In this document: in pieces, positions 32,858-44,821 of the stretch
How the letters are laid out: each line of letters starts with the position of its first letter
How positions within the stretch are numbered: the first letter of the stretch is position 1
NCBI GenBank assembly: GCA_002270565.1
Contig: NQMI01000001.1
Location: 63,973 to 127,972 of the forward strand
Length of the DNA stretch: 64,000 nt
From: Stenocarpella maydis
Lineage: Eukaryota > Ascomycota > Sordariomycetes > Diaporthales > Diaporthaceae
Direction: 5' to 3'
The notes under the pieces: generated by a model
The model's database searches: none
Seen by the model: the letters and a program-made list of their open reading frames with translations, nothing else
Told to the model about the DNA's origin: nothing
Translations under genes and position numbers: made by a program

Positions 32858-35031
32858 CTAGTGTGCGAACCTAAAGTCGAGCCTCTTGTTGCCTTGGTCC
32901 TTGGTCGTCCGCAGGTACTCATCCCTCTGCTCGGGTGTCATGGCGCTCCAGATCTTGTCTCTCGTGGCGTTCCGCCATTTATAGTAAAACTTGGTAGCAA
33001 ATATGACAAAGGTCGTCCACGCGATGAGGCCCAGGAGCACCTTGTTGCCCGTTCGGTAGTAAGGGGCATCTTTGGTGCGGTAGATCTTGGACTCTGTCAG
33101 TAATGGAGCAGAAAGCGAATTGATGTCCGACATGGGTACTCACGTTAGAGGAGATGATGCTTCCAGCTTGCACCGTCATGTTGTACAGGGCTGATCCTAC
33201 AGTGCGTGTCCGGACGGAGCCAGCGTTGCGCGAGGTGATCGCGACTAGAGAAGAATCCATTAGTATAATCGATCCTGCAAGGCGTAGTAGCTGGGGGGCG
33301 GGCAACTCACCAAGTATGGCGTGGATATACGGAGAGGCAACAAGCAGCGCCGAGCAAGCATACCACGCCCACGGGCTCGCACCGCCCGGCATGAGCTCCA
33401 AGGCCAGGACCAATGGGAAGCCCCAGATCGCGTTGACAAGTACTATCATGAAGCGGCTGTTGATCTTCTCCGAGACCTTGGTCCAGAATAGGAGCTGGAT
33501 CAGAAACAGGACATACGCAGGGATCGTGAGTAGGTTGGTCTGGAAGGTGTCGAACCCCAGCGACCTTAGGTTCAGCGTCAGGTACGCAGTGATGGGCGTT
33601 GAAGGGATGTTCCATGTGATGCCCAGGAGGTAGACCGGCCACAGGTCGTAGTCACAGAGCGCTTCCCACAGCAGGCTGAGCGTCAGGCCCTGCCGGTTGT
33701 GCATGCCGCCCTTGGCAGGATCGTCGCGAAGGACCCGGTTGACCATGATCTTCTCCTCCCTTTCGTTGAACCACCCATCCTTGCCCCTGAACCAGCCGGC
33801 CGTCTGTGTTGGTGAAGGGGGCATGTAGATCCCCGCGAACAGACCGATCATGGCCTGCAGAATTGAGAGTCAGCTTTCAAAGAACCATGGGAGGAGTTTC
33901 ATTCAAACACAGCGTGCATCAGGCCAGAGTGTGGCCATGGCATTTGAGACATAGCCCCTGGACGGAATTCCTTATTCCACAGCGGGTAAAAAATGATTCC
34001 GGAAGCTGCTTACTGTCAGGCCACCCTCGAGGGCGAAGAGCCAGCGCCACTTTGCAATTGGTCTGTCAGCATACTGCTTGATGTAAAGTAGGACGATGGA
34101 AGTCCTCATGGCAGAAATTCGGAGCTTACCCCTGCCCATCCAGTCACTTCACGCAGGTGCAGGATACCAAATGCTAGAAGGGCCGATATGATCTGCGTGG
34201 TGATATACGAGCCCCAGAAGAAGCTCAGACGGATCGGCAGCTCCTTTGACTTGTAGAAGAAGCTCAGGTAGAGCACAACGTCAGGAATGAAGCCACCCTC
34301 TACGAGACCTAGAAGGCAACGAGTCGCATAAAATGTCTTGTAGTCTGTCAGACGACACTGGCAGATAGATACAACTGACCACAGGACCATCTGGATAGGA
34401 ATCCCTTGACTGAATGTTAGCACTAACTATATGCACAATACTGAAGAGCAAGATGAATAGGCTTCAGTATGAGTATGCCACGTACAGACGTCGGGCCCGA
34501 GTTTCTTGGAGAGCATCTGGGAGGGCAATTCTGCGCAGAGAAAGCTCAGGTAGAAGATTGTCTGTCCCGTATTATACTGGTTGGTGGTCATTCCCAGGTC
34601 GCTCAACATGTTGTCGGACAAAGCCTGAGTAATGTTTCCGCGGTCCAACTGGAGACAGAAGAACATGAGGCAGACGAAGGAGCAAATCTTCAGATCGATC
34701 TATTCCACCCAACAGAATTAGTATACAACATGAATGATTAACCCGGCTGTACCGATAGCCTGGTCTCCTTATAAGTACTTACTCTTCTTACTATCCTCTT
34801 CTCTTCGGCCTCCGTCCATTCGAATGTGGGATCGTAACGATGGGCGCCCTCATACTCTGGAATCGGCTTGTAATTGTCGATTGCTCCACCACTTGCCCAT
34901 ACTCCGCCCTCACTATCTGCAAGCCTCACGGAAGATGGCTTGGAAGATGCAGACGTCTCGACGGCATCCTTTGCGAATTCTAGGTCCTTAGGCTCGTGAC
35001 CCTCGGGGGAGGGCGGTGCTGTGTTGGACAT
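32858..35031 (-). CDS. MFS transporter of the Dal5/allantoate permease (ACS) family
   Basis: Plasma-membrane anion:cation symporter. Family members take up allantoate, ureidosuccinate, nicotinate, pantothenate, biotin and similar acids. Exons are 34783-35031, 34486-34699, 34130-34404, 34014-34049 (36 bp), 33311-33854, 33144-33244 and 32858-33085, giving 548 residues with all phases closing. Family marks: FFCLQLDRGNITQAL in helix 1, the GMTTNQYNTGQT loop, GLVEGGFIPDVVLYLSFFY, WAGWRWLFALEGGLT across the 36-bp exon, VAITSRNAGSVRTRTVGSAL, and the Dal5-type end IYRTKDAPYYRTGNK. About 12 membrane helices are expected. The exon 2/3 join uses a TCAAG acceptor, which restores DVWIPIQM. It lies about 7 kb from the XDH gene. 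Allantoate as substrate is only a guess. Confidence 0.88.
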
Positions 35032-36672
35032 CACGAAGACTAAGTCTTGGCTCCCAACTCAGGTGCGTTAGAATAGCGCCGGCGGGACGAGACAGGAGGC
35101 TGAAAACAAGAAACATAAAGGAGTAGAATACAAGACGGTAGGCGCAGACAAGCACTCTCGGCGGTGCTGGGCAACAGGCATATTGATATATGGTGCTTCA
35201 CAATCGGCCAGCCCCTCGCAGATCAACCATGCCCGAGCCATATAATCACGATGGGATCCCCTGCCTCTGGCTATCACACCCGCTCAATCGCAGAAACTTC
35301 AGTAAACTTTCAGGTTAGAGTGGCAAGGGACATGGGGGGCCACGCGGGTGGGCGAGGATGATGTGATCTAGACTAGTGGTAGTAAACGGCAAGGATCACA
35401 GGAAGGGAGTTTTTTTTTTTTTGGGGGGGGGNGGAATAAAGGATCCAGACAGCGTCGCACGCAGACCAAATGCTGCATGAGGAAGATCACCCATTCCGGG
35501 TCTCGGCCAATGTATATCTTTTGCATCAGCCATCGCATATATAAACCTTATAGCCGGCATCATCATGACCAAGCTTTTAGGATATACATATATATGTAGT
35601 CGACTCAGGCCCAAGAGACCGAATATACGACGACAGGGAGGCGCGCGAAATATGCTGGGAATGTCCAGTGCCGGGCAAGGAACTAACCTACAGTACAACC
35701 AGCTCACCCACGCAGCAGCACCCCACAGGTACGAAGAGCATCCACAAGCAAGCACCTTGTCCACGCCGTAATGTGGCCATCACCCGACCGCTTGCGACAG
35801 CCGAGCGCAACGCTGAAACCCAATGGGGCGGGACCCGCTAACAAGCAGCAAAAAGCACACGGGCATGGCCAGATCCCACGCGGCAAGGCACAGGGCGGCT
35901 GAAGTGGACGGAAGTGGGCATTGGGGGCAAGCGCAAGTGGAGAGGGGCGTGGGGACACAGGACGCGCAAAGACGAGAGAGCACGAGAGATGGATTTGCAA
36001 ATGCTCGGCAGGGCTATTGTGCAACAAGTTGCGATATGGCGCAACGACACGGCGGGCCAATGGGCGCGGACCTATCTGGAAATGGTATCCAGTTCTTGCT
36101 GGTATGCCCAGTTTCAAGAAAGGGGAGAGGGCTGGGACGGGGAGTTTCGATGCTCTAATCTTCGTGCTTGGCAGTGGGCATGGTTTTCTTTTTTTGTTGC
36201 TTGAGTCGAGGTTCGAGGGGGAGGAGACGTGGGTGCGAGTTATTGCGTGCTCGTTGCCTCAAATGCCAACATCGATAAGGGAGGGATGCTACCCACTAGG
36301 AAGGCAATTAGGCCGACAACCGACAGAAGAAATTCCGTAACGATTCTTTGTCATGCAGGCGAGAAATGAAAAAGAGAGAGAAGAGTTTCAGGACAAAAGA
36401 AACCAACGGTTGAGGCATGTATTCTCTATTCATCAGTGCTGACGGCTATGGGGTGTATCGACAAGGGAAAGTTTGGGGGGTATCATGCATGATGGAGGAT
36501 TGTCCGGCTGAGGGAGAAAAAGTAAAAGCGGATTCGAATTCAGTAAGGAATGGGTCCTCTGACGATACGCTTCCAGTCCAAAGGAAAATACTCCGAGCTG
36601 GTGTCCAGGGAACGGAGTGAAAGACAAGACAGATGAAACAAAAGTGTTCGATTGCAGAAGCTTGTGGTTCGC
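35032..36672. other. 1.6-kb intergenic region with T13/G9 homopolymer and one N
   Basis: Upstream of the transporter gene and downstream of the TBC gene. At 35410-35434 there is T13, then G9, an undetermined base at 35432, and GG. Overlapping frames at 35704-36340 on both strands have no family resemblance and no splice support, so I call no gene. Confidence 0.5.
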
Positions 36673-39600
36673 TTAACCGGCCTCCTCTTCGATCGGCGCC
36701 GGCTCCTGCACGCTGAGATCCACAGCCGAGCCCTCAGCACTCACCACCGTCTCGGCAGTGAGCGGGTCAGCATCATCCTCCGCTGGGGCGGGCTGCGATT
36801 CCGCGGCCTTGTCCACCGCAGCCGGGGCCGGCGCCGGCGCAGCGGCGGCAGCAGCGGCGGCCTTCCTCTCCTTGTGATAAGCCCTCAGCCTCTCCTCCCG
36901 CTGCCGGACCAGCTCCTGCTCCGCCTCGATGGCCCTCTCCCTGCGCCCGTCGACGTCCTCGCGCTTGACCACCCTCCTCAGGCCCTCGCTGGCCTGGATG
37001 AGGCCGTCGATGCTGATGGCGTGGTTCGTCATCTGGTGGTTGATGTACGTGTAGACGGCGGCCGGGCTGCCGCAGCCCAGGAGCTGCTGCTCGTTGAGCT
37101 TGAGCAGCGCCAGAGCCACCTGGAAGAGGAACGTGCTCCCATCGCCGAAGCACAGCACCACGTCCCACACGCGGAAGAGCGCCTCGGCCGACAGGCAGTC
37201 AGTGAAGACGGACAGGAACCACTGGAACGTCATGGTCTCGAGCGCGATGCCCAGCTCGTCAAAGTGCGCCGAAAGCCGCGGCAGCACCTCGGCGACGTAG
37301 CCGCGCAGCACCTGCTGGTCCGCGCGCGAGGCGAGGAGGCTGTGGTCATAGTAGCCTGAAGGGAGGATCTTCTCGATGATGCAGACTAGGATCCAGAACG
37401 CCTCCTCGGCGGAGGGCATGATCAGGAGGAGGTTGGCGGTGATGAGGTTCATACCCTGGCAGTAGCCAACGTCCGGGTTGCGGCGAGAGTACGCCAAGAG
37501 GACCTCGTTCAGCTTCTGCACGCCTGGCCCCTTGCGAAAGAAGATGTTGTCCGTCAGGGTTCGGTTGATGTCAGCGCGGATCTGCTGTGCCACCTCTGGG
37601 TTGTCGTCCGCCTCGGGGCGGTTGACCAGATCATCATAATAGCCGGGGATGCGCATATTAAGCGCGCCTGAACATTCGGCCCAGATCTTGGATCTTATCA
37701 AGACGGGTATGCCGCCGAGCACCAGGCGGTTGAACTCGTTCCACTTCGCCCGGCCGACCTTGCCCTTGTTGGCCCAGTTGGCGACGCCGATTAGCTCACC
37801 GTCAGCCACGCGCGCCTCCGGCATCATGACCGTGGCTTTCTGGAACCGTGCCGCGGCGGCTTCCGCAGCCGAGGCGTTGGCGGCTTCTCCCTCGCGCCGC
37901 CGTTCCGCTCTGACCTTGCGCAGAAAGTCGTTCCATCGGACCGTCTTCTCCCGTTGTAGGCCGTCGTGCACCTCACTAAGTTGCTGAAGTAAGATCCTGA
38001 CCGGCTCGGCATCCTCCTTCATAAGGGTGCCGGACGCTGGCTCCTCCGTCACGGTGACGGGCTCCTCACTCACAGCTGCCGTGGCGGTGGTCGCAGGGGG
38101 TATGAACCCGCGGTCGTCCTCAACCGCGATTAAGCCAGGAGATCTGGGCATCTCGGGCACCTCGCCTGCTTCCATTACCTCGATTGTAGGCGCACTGATG
38201 GATGGTGTGTGCGAAAGGAGCTCGGTGGGGAACGTCGCAATCTTAAGATAGTCCTGCCACCTCTTAGGACGGCCCTCGTCCCTGGCTTCCTCGGCCGAGG
38301 ACGGCGTGCTCGGTCGGCCGTCGCTTCCAGCGTCCCACTTAATGCTGCCGCCGTCCTCCGTAGACATGGGCGACATGTTGGCCCTACCGTTGGACAGCAT
38401 TTCTGTGCGACTCCCTCTTTTACATTGCTGAGCCATCTGCTGAGCCTCGCGCTGCCTTTTCTTGCGGCGCTGGTCGTAAATGAATCCAAATCGGTCGGTC
38501 AAATACTCCGAGCCGCGGTAGTTGTTGTAGAGCCGCGTGAGTGTGGGCGGCTGCTCCTCGGGCGGCAGAATACTGTCCATCTCGACAGGCCCATAAGACT
38601 CCGGACGTGCGACTAGTTCACCCGAAGGGTCTGTTGCCATAGTGTCCCATCTTTCCTGCGTTTGATTCCTCCCCGACGCGACCGCCTGTATGTTGTGCTG
38701 GGTAGCGGTACGGCGCATTACCGCCAGGGCCCCCTTAGGACCTCCCTGGCTGGACACAGCCCTGGCAGAAGCATTCGTCTTGGCGCTCGACGCGGATGGC
38801 GTCCGTAGTGAGCCCGCTGCGTTCGAACTGTTGGCCCGACCTCTAGTCTCCGAATCCCGTCCCACAGACGCCCCACCGCCGACAACCATCCGTAGCACAG
38901 AACTCGCCAGGGACGGCTTCCTGGTGGTATTTACAGAGTGGATGCTCGAGGCTCGGCTCGAGCTCCTGACCGAGGCGTGCTCCGGCGGGTTGAACAGGTC
39001 CTCCTGTATCGTCGGCCTACGGTCAGGCGCCGGTGCTCTGATGACTGTCTGCTTGCCAGTGTCACCATTGACACTACTCGCCCTGCTGCTCGTGTTCTTG
39101 CCTGAACCCCATAAATAATCCTTCCAGCCCTTTGATGTGCCCCTGTTATCAGTGTCTGCCGCGTTCGACGTGTTCCTTGCCCGGATCGTGGCCCCATTCT
39201 CCTCCACCAACAGCCCGGAGGCGTGCGCAAAGTCCTCCGACATGGCGTCCTCGACCAGCTCCTCTACGCCCCCCTTCCTGGCCCCCGAGTTCCTTGCCTC
39301 ACGCTCGACAGCCTTCAGCCTCGTCTCGAGGTCCATGTTGGACAGCCCGCACTCCAGTATGATTTTCCGCAGGGCCCTTTCGCGCTCGTCGGTCCGCCGC
39401 CGCAGAGCGGTGATCTGCGCGTCACGCATGGCCAGGTCCTCGGCGATCGAGCGCACCAGCCCCAGGGCGCCATGTCGCTCTATGAGCCGCTTGATGTGTG
39501 CGTCATCCGCCACGTGCAGCGCTCCCGGCAGGTTCTGCTGGAACACCGGCGCGTCATCATCGAAGAGCGCTGTCCGTGGGCGGGTAGAAGAGGGCAGTGG

Positions 39601-39995
39601 CTCGTCGGCGGTCGTCAGCAGCGTCTCGACGATGGCCAAGGTGGGGCGTGTCGGTGTGTCTTCCCGCGGCGGCGGAGAAGGAGGCTGTATCTTCGGGACG
39701 GGGGGGCTCGGGGTGCCCTCGTCTGTCCCGTCCGTTGCCCGGGCGAGCGATGGAGGTGCGGGGTGCTAGATGCGCCGTCGCGTGGGGAGACGGGGGAGAA
39801 GCTCGGGAAGGAGACGAGGGATTTGTCTGATTCGGCTATTGAGGTGGCGGAGCTGGAAGGTTGTGATGTAAGCTTGCCTCTCCTCCTGCTGGTCGCGCGC
39901 ACCATTGCCGATCTCTGCGATTTGGTCGAGTGGACAGACGCTTCTGAAATGGAGCGCTCGAGCTCAAGCGGAGATGCTGAATCTTCGGCATCCAT
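36673..39995 (-). CDS. TBC-domain RabGAP (one N-terminal junction unresolved)
   Basis: Rab GTPase-activating protein acting in membrane traffic. The main frame is 36673-39765. The TBC domain occupies about the last third: RSKIWAECSGALNMRIPGYY, the arginine finger in IRADINRT, the glutamine finger in YCQGMN, then FQWFLSVFTDCLSAE and RVWDVVLCFG. A Glu-rich coiled coil and an Ala/Pro-rich tail follow. The middle part is Ser-rich, with LARRxAERE-like helices in front (LRRRTDERERALRKIILECG). The N-terminus at 39995 (MDAEDSASPLELERSISEAS) is in a different frame by one base; both frames are open between about 39640 and 39765. No consensus intron joins them in phase, so either a nonstandard intron or a one-base frameshift lies there. 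Joined length would be about 1100 residues. The yeast relative cannot be named with certainty. Confidence 0.82.
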
Positions 39996-40740
39996 CTTGG
40001 CGTGTCCGGCTGGGCATGTTTGTGAGAACGTGGGGTGTGCGTGCGTGAGCGTTTTTGGCGCGCTGCCCAGATTGTGCAGCAGATGAGTCGTTTTGGGCCC
40101 CTGCACTTAGTCAACATCAGGCGAGCACATGTTGAGTTGCGGCATCTGAGACCCAAGTGTTGCATGAATCGGCGAGAGGGAGCCCAGGAATGGATCGAAT
40201 ATGAATCATATGTAATGACGATATGGGGTTGCGGCTTATGCATATGGTTGTGCACATCTCTCTATTTATAGTAATATTCGTTGACCGGGGACTGTCGCAT
40301 CCACCACCGGCACGAACCTTATATTAACCTATGGTCATCGTCTTTACAACATTTGCCTCCAAGCGTCAAAATTTACACACGGAGCCGCTGTCCTGCTCTT
40401 GGTGTTTCATTTCATTCTTGCAGGCATCCTGATGAGCTCTGCAGGCTCTATCTTACGACCCCGTGCAGGTGTCTATGGGAGGAGGGCTTCAGGCAGGCGA
40501 GCTGCTGTGGCACCGCGCTTTTCCTCTTCAAGAATTCCCCGAAGCTGTCATACGTACGGTCCTTGGTTGTTCCACAGCACTTGGCCCAACTCCAGCATAT
40601 CTATCCAAACCCTTAAAAAAAAGAGACAGGCATTTCCTACTACCCCGTTACTTTCGCGGATCCCCACTTTGCATACGGGTAGCTGTATTCGAGGAAGGAC
40701 CCCGTCTCTATGTGTCACCTCGTGGTTGAGACGCCTGGTA
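39996..40740. other. Upstream of the TBC gene; 3' flank of UFD2
   Basis: About 745 bp. Plus-strand frames at 40281-40896 run into the UFD2 gene on the opposite strand and look random. No gene called. Confidence 0.5.
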
Positions 40741-43700
40741 TCAGCCATCGCTCGTATCCATCGGCTCAGCAGCCTTTGCCCTCGCAGCCGCCAACTTCTC
40801 CGTCTTCCATGCCTCGATCTGCTGCCGCAAGTCGTCCGCGGGAACAACATCGTCAATCGTCATCGGCTGCCGTGTGAATGGGTCTTTCTCGTCTGAGAGG
40901 AGATGCTGGATAATGGTGGATCTGTCAACGACATTCTGGGAAGGGAGAATGACTGGGTCCTTCATGAGGTCGCCAATAAGTGGATCCTCGAACTCGGCGG
41001 GGATATCGCCAAAGTCCAGTTCAGCCTGGTCGAAATCTTCCTTTGCCTTGGCAATCCGAGCAGTCAGCTCTCTCCAGGCAGTCAATTCTTCTGGGGCCTT
41101 GAGCGCCTTCTTCGTCATGATGTCAGACGCCCGGTCAAATGTCTCCGCCTTGTAGGAGCGACCATCAGCCGCAACAGCCTCTACAAAGCTTTGCGCATCC
41201 CCCAAATTCAGGAAGATGTCCACAAGGTCTGGAAGGAGTGTCTTGGCGTTGAAGTGGTACTTGTCCGGGTTTTCCACCTTCAGGTTCTGGCTCTTTGGGC
41301 TGACGAGTGTGTCAAGGTTGTAGTCGAGCATGCCCGCAAGACGCGCTACGATCTCGGGCATGGTGAAGGACTCGCTCAAAGCATTGGTGAAGAGCTTCAT
41401 CATCGCAATCGTCTCATTTGCGAGTTGCATGTAAGATGTTGCTTGCCCCTCGACCGTGTGCAACTCCTCCTCCTTCTTCTGACGATCCTCCTGCGACAAG
41501 CCATTGTTTTCTCTCAGCTCTTTCTGCAGCTCGTGAATTTTCGGAAACTTAGACAGCGCCTCGTCCATCACGTACGTTGCATCGTTGAGAAGAAGATTGA
41601 CGAATCGTACAAAGAATTGGCGATCCGTACGACTCTGTCGTGCTAGTTGGTCTCTGTAGAAGTCATTGGTCCAGATACACTTAATAATCTGGAAAATCTC
41701 GTATCGAATGTTGAATTTGTCGTAGAATTGATTGTGAGCTCCAGTCGACTCGGCCTCGATATAGAACTTCATGACCGCGTGAAGCAGGTAATCGTTGGCA
41801 AACTTCGAGTTCGTCAGGGTATCGCCGAGTACACCTTTCTTCGAATGATACATCGGCCAAGTGCCCGAGTATAGAAGAGTGACCAATGTGGACTTAAGAT
41901 AGGGGTTCCGGATATATTCGGACGACTCGAGGAACGCAACGCACAGCGCGACCATTTCATCGCCGACAGCAGACAAGATAATCCCGGGAAGATACCGAAA
42001 GACGAATTTGAAATTGTCGACAACATCCTGAAGGGCGTACTCAGGCAGGCATTTGAAGGCCTCTGACTGTTCCTTTGGCAGCGGCAGCTTCAACGACCTG
42101 TCTGGTTTGTAATCCGTTTGGCTCGCAACGCGGAGTAGCCAGACCGTAACATATCTCATGAAGTGGAGGGACCTACCCTGCATCTTCTCATCAAGCAGGA
42201 CACCCTCGATGGCGAACTTTAGAGACATGGATCTCTCTAGCACTTCTGTGTGACGGCGCAGGTTGGCGTCGAACAGGTTCAGTTGTGTCGGCGAGTTCAC
42301 GAACTTGACGCGTTCCGCCTCCATGAGCTTGAGGTTCTTTTCGTAGTATTTGATGTCCTTGTCCAGAGTCTTGAGTTTCGTATTTGCAGCCTCGCTGCCG
42401 TAGTGGTGAGCGGCCAAGGTCAGGAAGAACACCTCAGAGATGAAGTTCGATTCACCATCCAATTTCTCAGAGTAAAACTCATCTGACTGAGACTGGTCTG
42501 CGTTAATCTTCGTCTCGTCTTTGATGTCGATGCGTGGGCTCCGCTTGAAGTACCCGACATCGATCCTGTCAACCTTGGAAAAGGTGGTGTCCATGAATGG
42601 CTCGCACAGGTGGTCCAGAATGACAGTCACGTTCATCATGAACCCGTCCGAGGCTACCTCCTTAGGGTTGACCTGGATTGCTCGCCGCTTGTGGTTAGTG
42701 TTCATGATGTAGGCAAACCAGTCGAGAAGCTTGTGTCGAGTGCCTAAGCTGGCCCGCACGAAGGCGTTGACGATATCCTTCAGGTCAAACTGGTGTGCGT
42801 TGAGCGTGACTTGCAATGCGCTCTGCGAGTTCTTGATGGCACCGCGATCTAGCGTCCGAGGACCAGCAAAGTATGCCTTGGTGACCTCCGCCTGGAGGGG
42901 TGATATGCGAAAGAAAGGGCCGAGCAAGGTGTGCTTCTCGATACCGGGAGCAGACTGCGCCATGAGGAAAGTGGGATATTTGGCCAATCCGTCCAGCAAT
43001 GGAGGGAACTTGGAGTACAATTTGAGAGCCTGGAAGTAGCGTCAGAGCATGTCATGTAGAGTGGCGTCCCCAAGATTAATTCAAGTTTAGCAAAAGAACA
43101 GCTTACATTCACGTGAGGCCTATAGTCATCATTCATAGACATTGTCGCGAGCTGAGTGCTGATATCGACCATCGCTTTCACGAACAGATCGAGTATCGAA
43201 TCATCATCCGGAATGCGAGCTACAGCCTCTTGTACGAATTCGAGGCTGATGCCGCTCTCGTGCTCGAGGTCCCGTAGAAGATACGGCACGAGCGTGTCGT
43301 GTCTTGGATTCGGCTCCCGGCTGTTGGACAAAGATCAGGACTGAGCTGTCCACCAACTGCGATGAAACATACCTGAACAAATCGGGCAGTGTAACGGCAA
43401 AGATGGCGTAGCTCATGCACAGTCGCTTGACCTCCTGGACGACCGCCTCTTTCTCGGGAGTTGGGGCACGCAGGCTCTTCTTGACCTGTACTACCCGCTT
43501 CCAGCACGCCAGCATGTAGTCCATCAATGGCTTGTCTTGAGGATAACTGCTCGCGGCCTCCAGGATCGCCTGCTCGACATTCTCCGATGTTAATCGCAAT
43601 GGCCCTTTTGGCTGCTGCTCTTGCAGCTCTGCAGCCAGGCCGGGCAAGAAGGTCAGCCGGCGACCGTGCAAGTCCGTTTGGCGGTTCTCATCGAGTGTGA

Positions 43701-44263
43701 CTCTGAATATCTGGCTAATAATCTTGTCTGACCAGTCCTCGATGGACACGGGGGCGTGTCGCTTGGCGGGCGGTGTGGAGGGTGCTGGAAGTCCATTAAC
43801 ATCGGGATCTGTAGAGGGCCGTTTGGTCCCGGGGCTTGTACCTGGGGTGGGCGACGGACTCCCTGTCGAGTTGACACCGAGCTGTGAAAAGGGGTTTGCC
43901 GCTGCTGAAGATTGGTTTCCTGATGCAGCTGTGATGCCAATCTTGGTCCGCTTGACCTCCGGCGGGTTCTCTGTGGGATCGCCGGACGGGTTCGGCGCAT
44001 TCGGTGTGGAAGAAGCTGGTGCCTGAGATGCTTGACTACCATCGTCTGAGCTTGGTGGAGGGGCGTTCGTGGATCCAAGCTTCTCCAGTCGCCGGCGGCG
44101 GATCTGTGTCGACACATGTTCGGTCAGCACCCAGGGATTGCCATCGGCGATAGCCCGGCCTCGTTTGCTGAGGCCGGTTGGCCCGTAGGATCGCTCGTAC
44201 CTGCTCCATCTTCTCCTTGTCAGGAGCGTCAGGCATGCTCGGTGGCTGCTCGTTAGGATCCAT
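40741..44263 (-). CDS. UFD2: Ubiquitin conjugation factor E4 (Ufd2), U-box protein
   Basis: E4 chain-elongating ubiquitin ligase working with Cdc48 to extend chains on ubiquitin-fusion and ERAD substrates. Exons are 44201-44263, 43373-44103, 43107-43320 and 40741-43029, giving 1098 residues, typical of the family. After a Pro/Ser-rich N-terminus comes ISQIFRVTLDENR, then the long helical Ufd2 core with RPHVNALKLYSKFPPLLDGL, NTNHKRRAIQVNPKEVASDG and YLLHAVMKFYIEAESTG. The C-terminal U-box has DPLIGDLMKDPVILPSQNVV and DPFTRQPMT. The tail is EPMDTSDG. The U-box lacks zinc ligands, as it should. All three introns close in phase. It is followed at 558 bp by SEC6 on the same strand. Confidence 0.95.
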
Positions 44264-44821
44264 TTTTAAAGATTCTGTGGCGGCACTTGGGAATAGGAAT
44301 TTCTTTCGGAGAGAGGTTGTTGTCAGCGGTGCGCCTCAGTGCGAGAGGCGGGCTGATAAATTGCAAGTGGTGGGATGTAAGTGCCTACGATGTGTCTGCC
44401 TGCCGAGCTCCACGCAATGACGAAAGACACTCAATCCAGGGTCTTTGGGTGGTTTCTTATGTAAGCAGCCTCGGCAATCGATAGAAGTATGTGGAAATCA
44501 TAATTGCCATCCAGAGATGGAATGATAGTCTGCCCGGTAATTCGGTGACCGAGGGTGTGAGCAGACCCAGTTAGAATTTATTCGCCCTATCACCCGAACG
44601 AAAAGCCTCAGATGTAATATTTGTTGTATCAATGTAACTCCGGATCACGGCAGATGCCTTTGCCTTTGAAACCCCCGCTCCAAGAAGCAATCAGACTGCT
44701 GGAGAAAAGCAAACGCCAGACGCACTCTACCGAGTGACACAGCCATCTACTACGTAGAACATGACTCTGTACGCCCAGACGCCCTACTAAATTACTTGAC
44801 TAGATTACTTGGGCCCAGGCG
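44264..44821. other. Spacer between UFD2 and SEC6
   Basis: About 560 bp upstream of UFD2 and downstream of SEC6. No gene recognised. Confidence 0.5.

Noticed and set aside
35704..36340. Frames on both strands in the 35-36.6 kb gap
   Set aside because: Random composition, both strands open, no conserved motif.
36652..37359. Plus-strand frame of 235 codons inside the TBC gene
   Set aside because: It is the antisense shadow of the conserved TBC domain and has no family resemblance.
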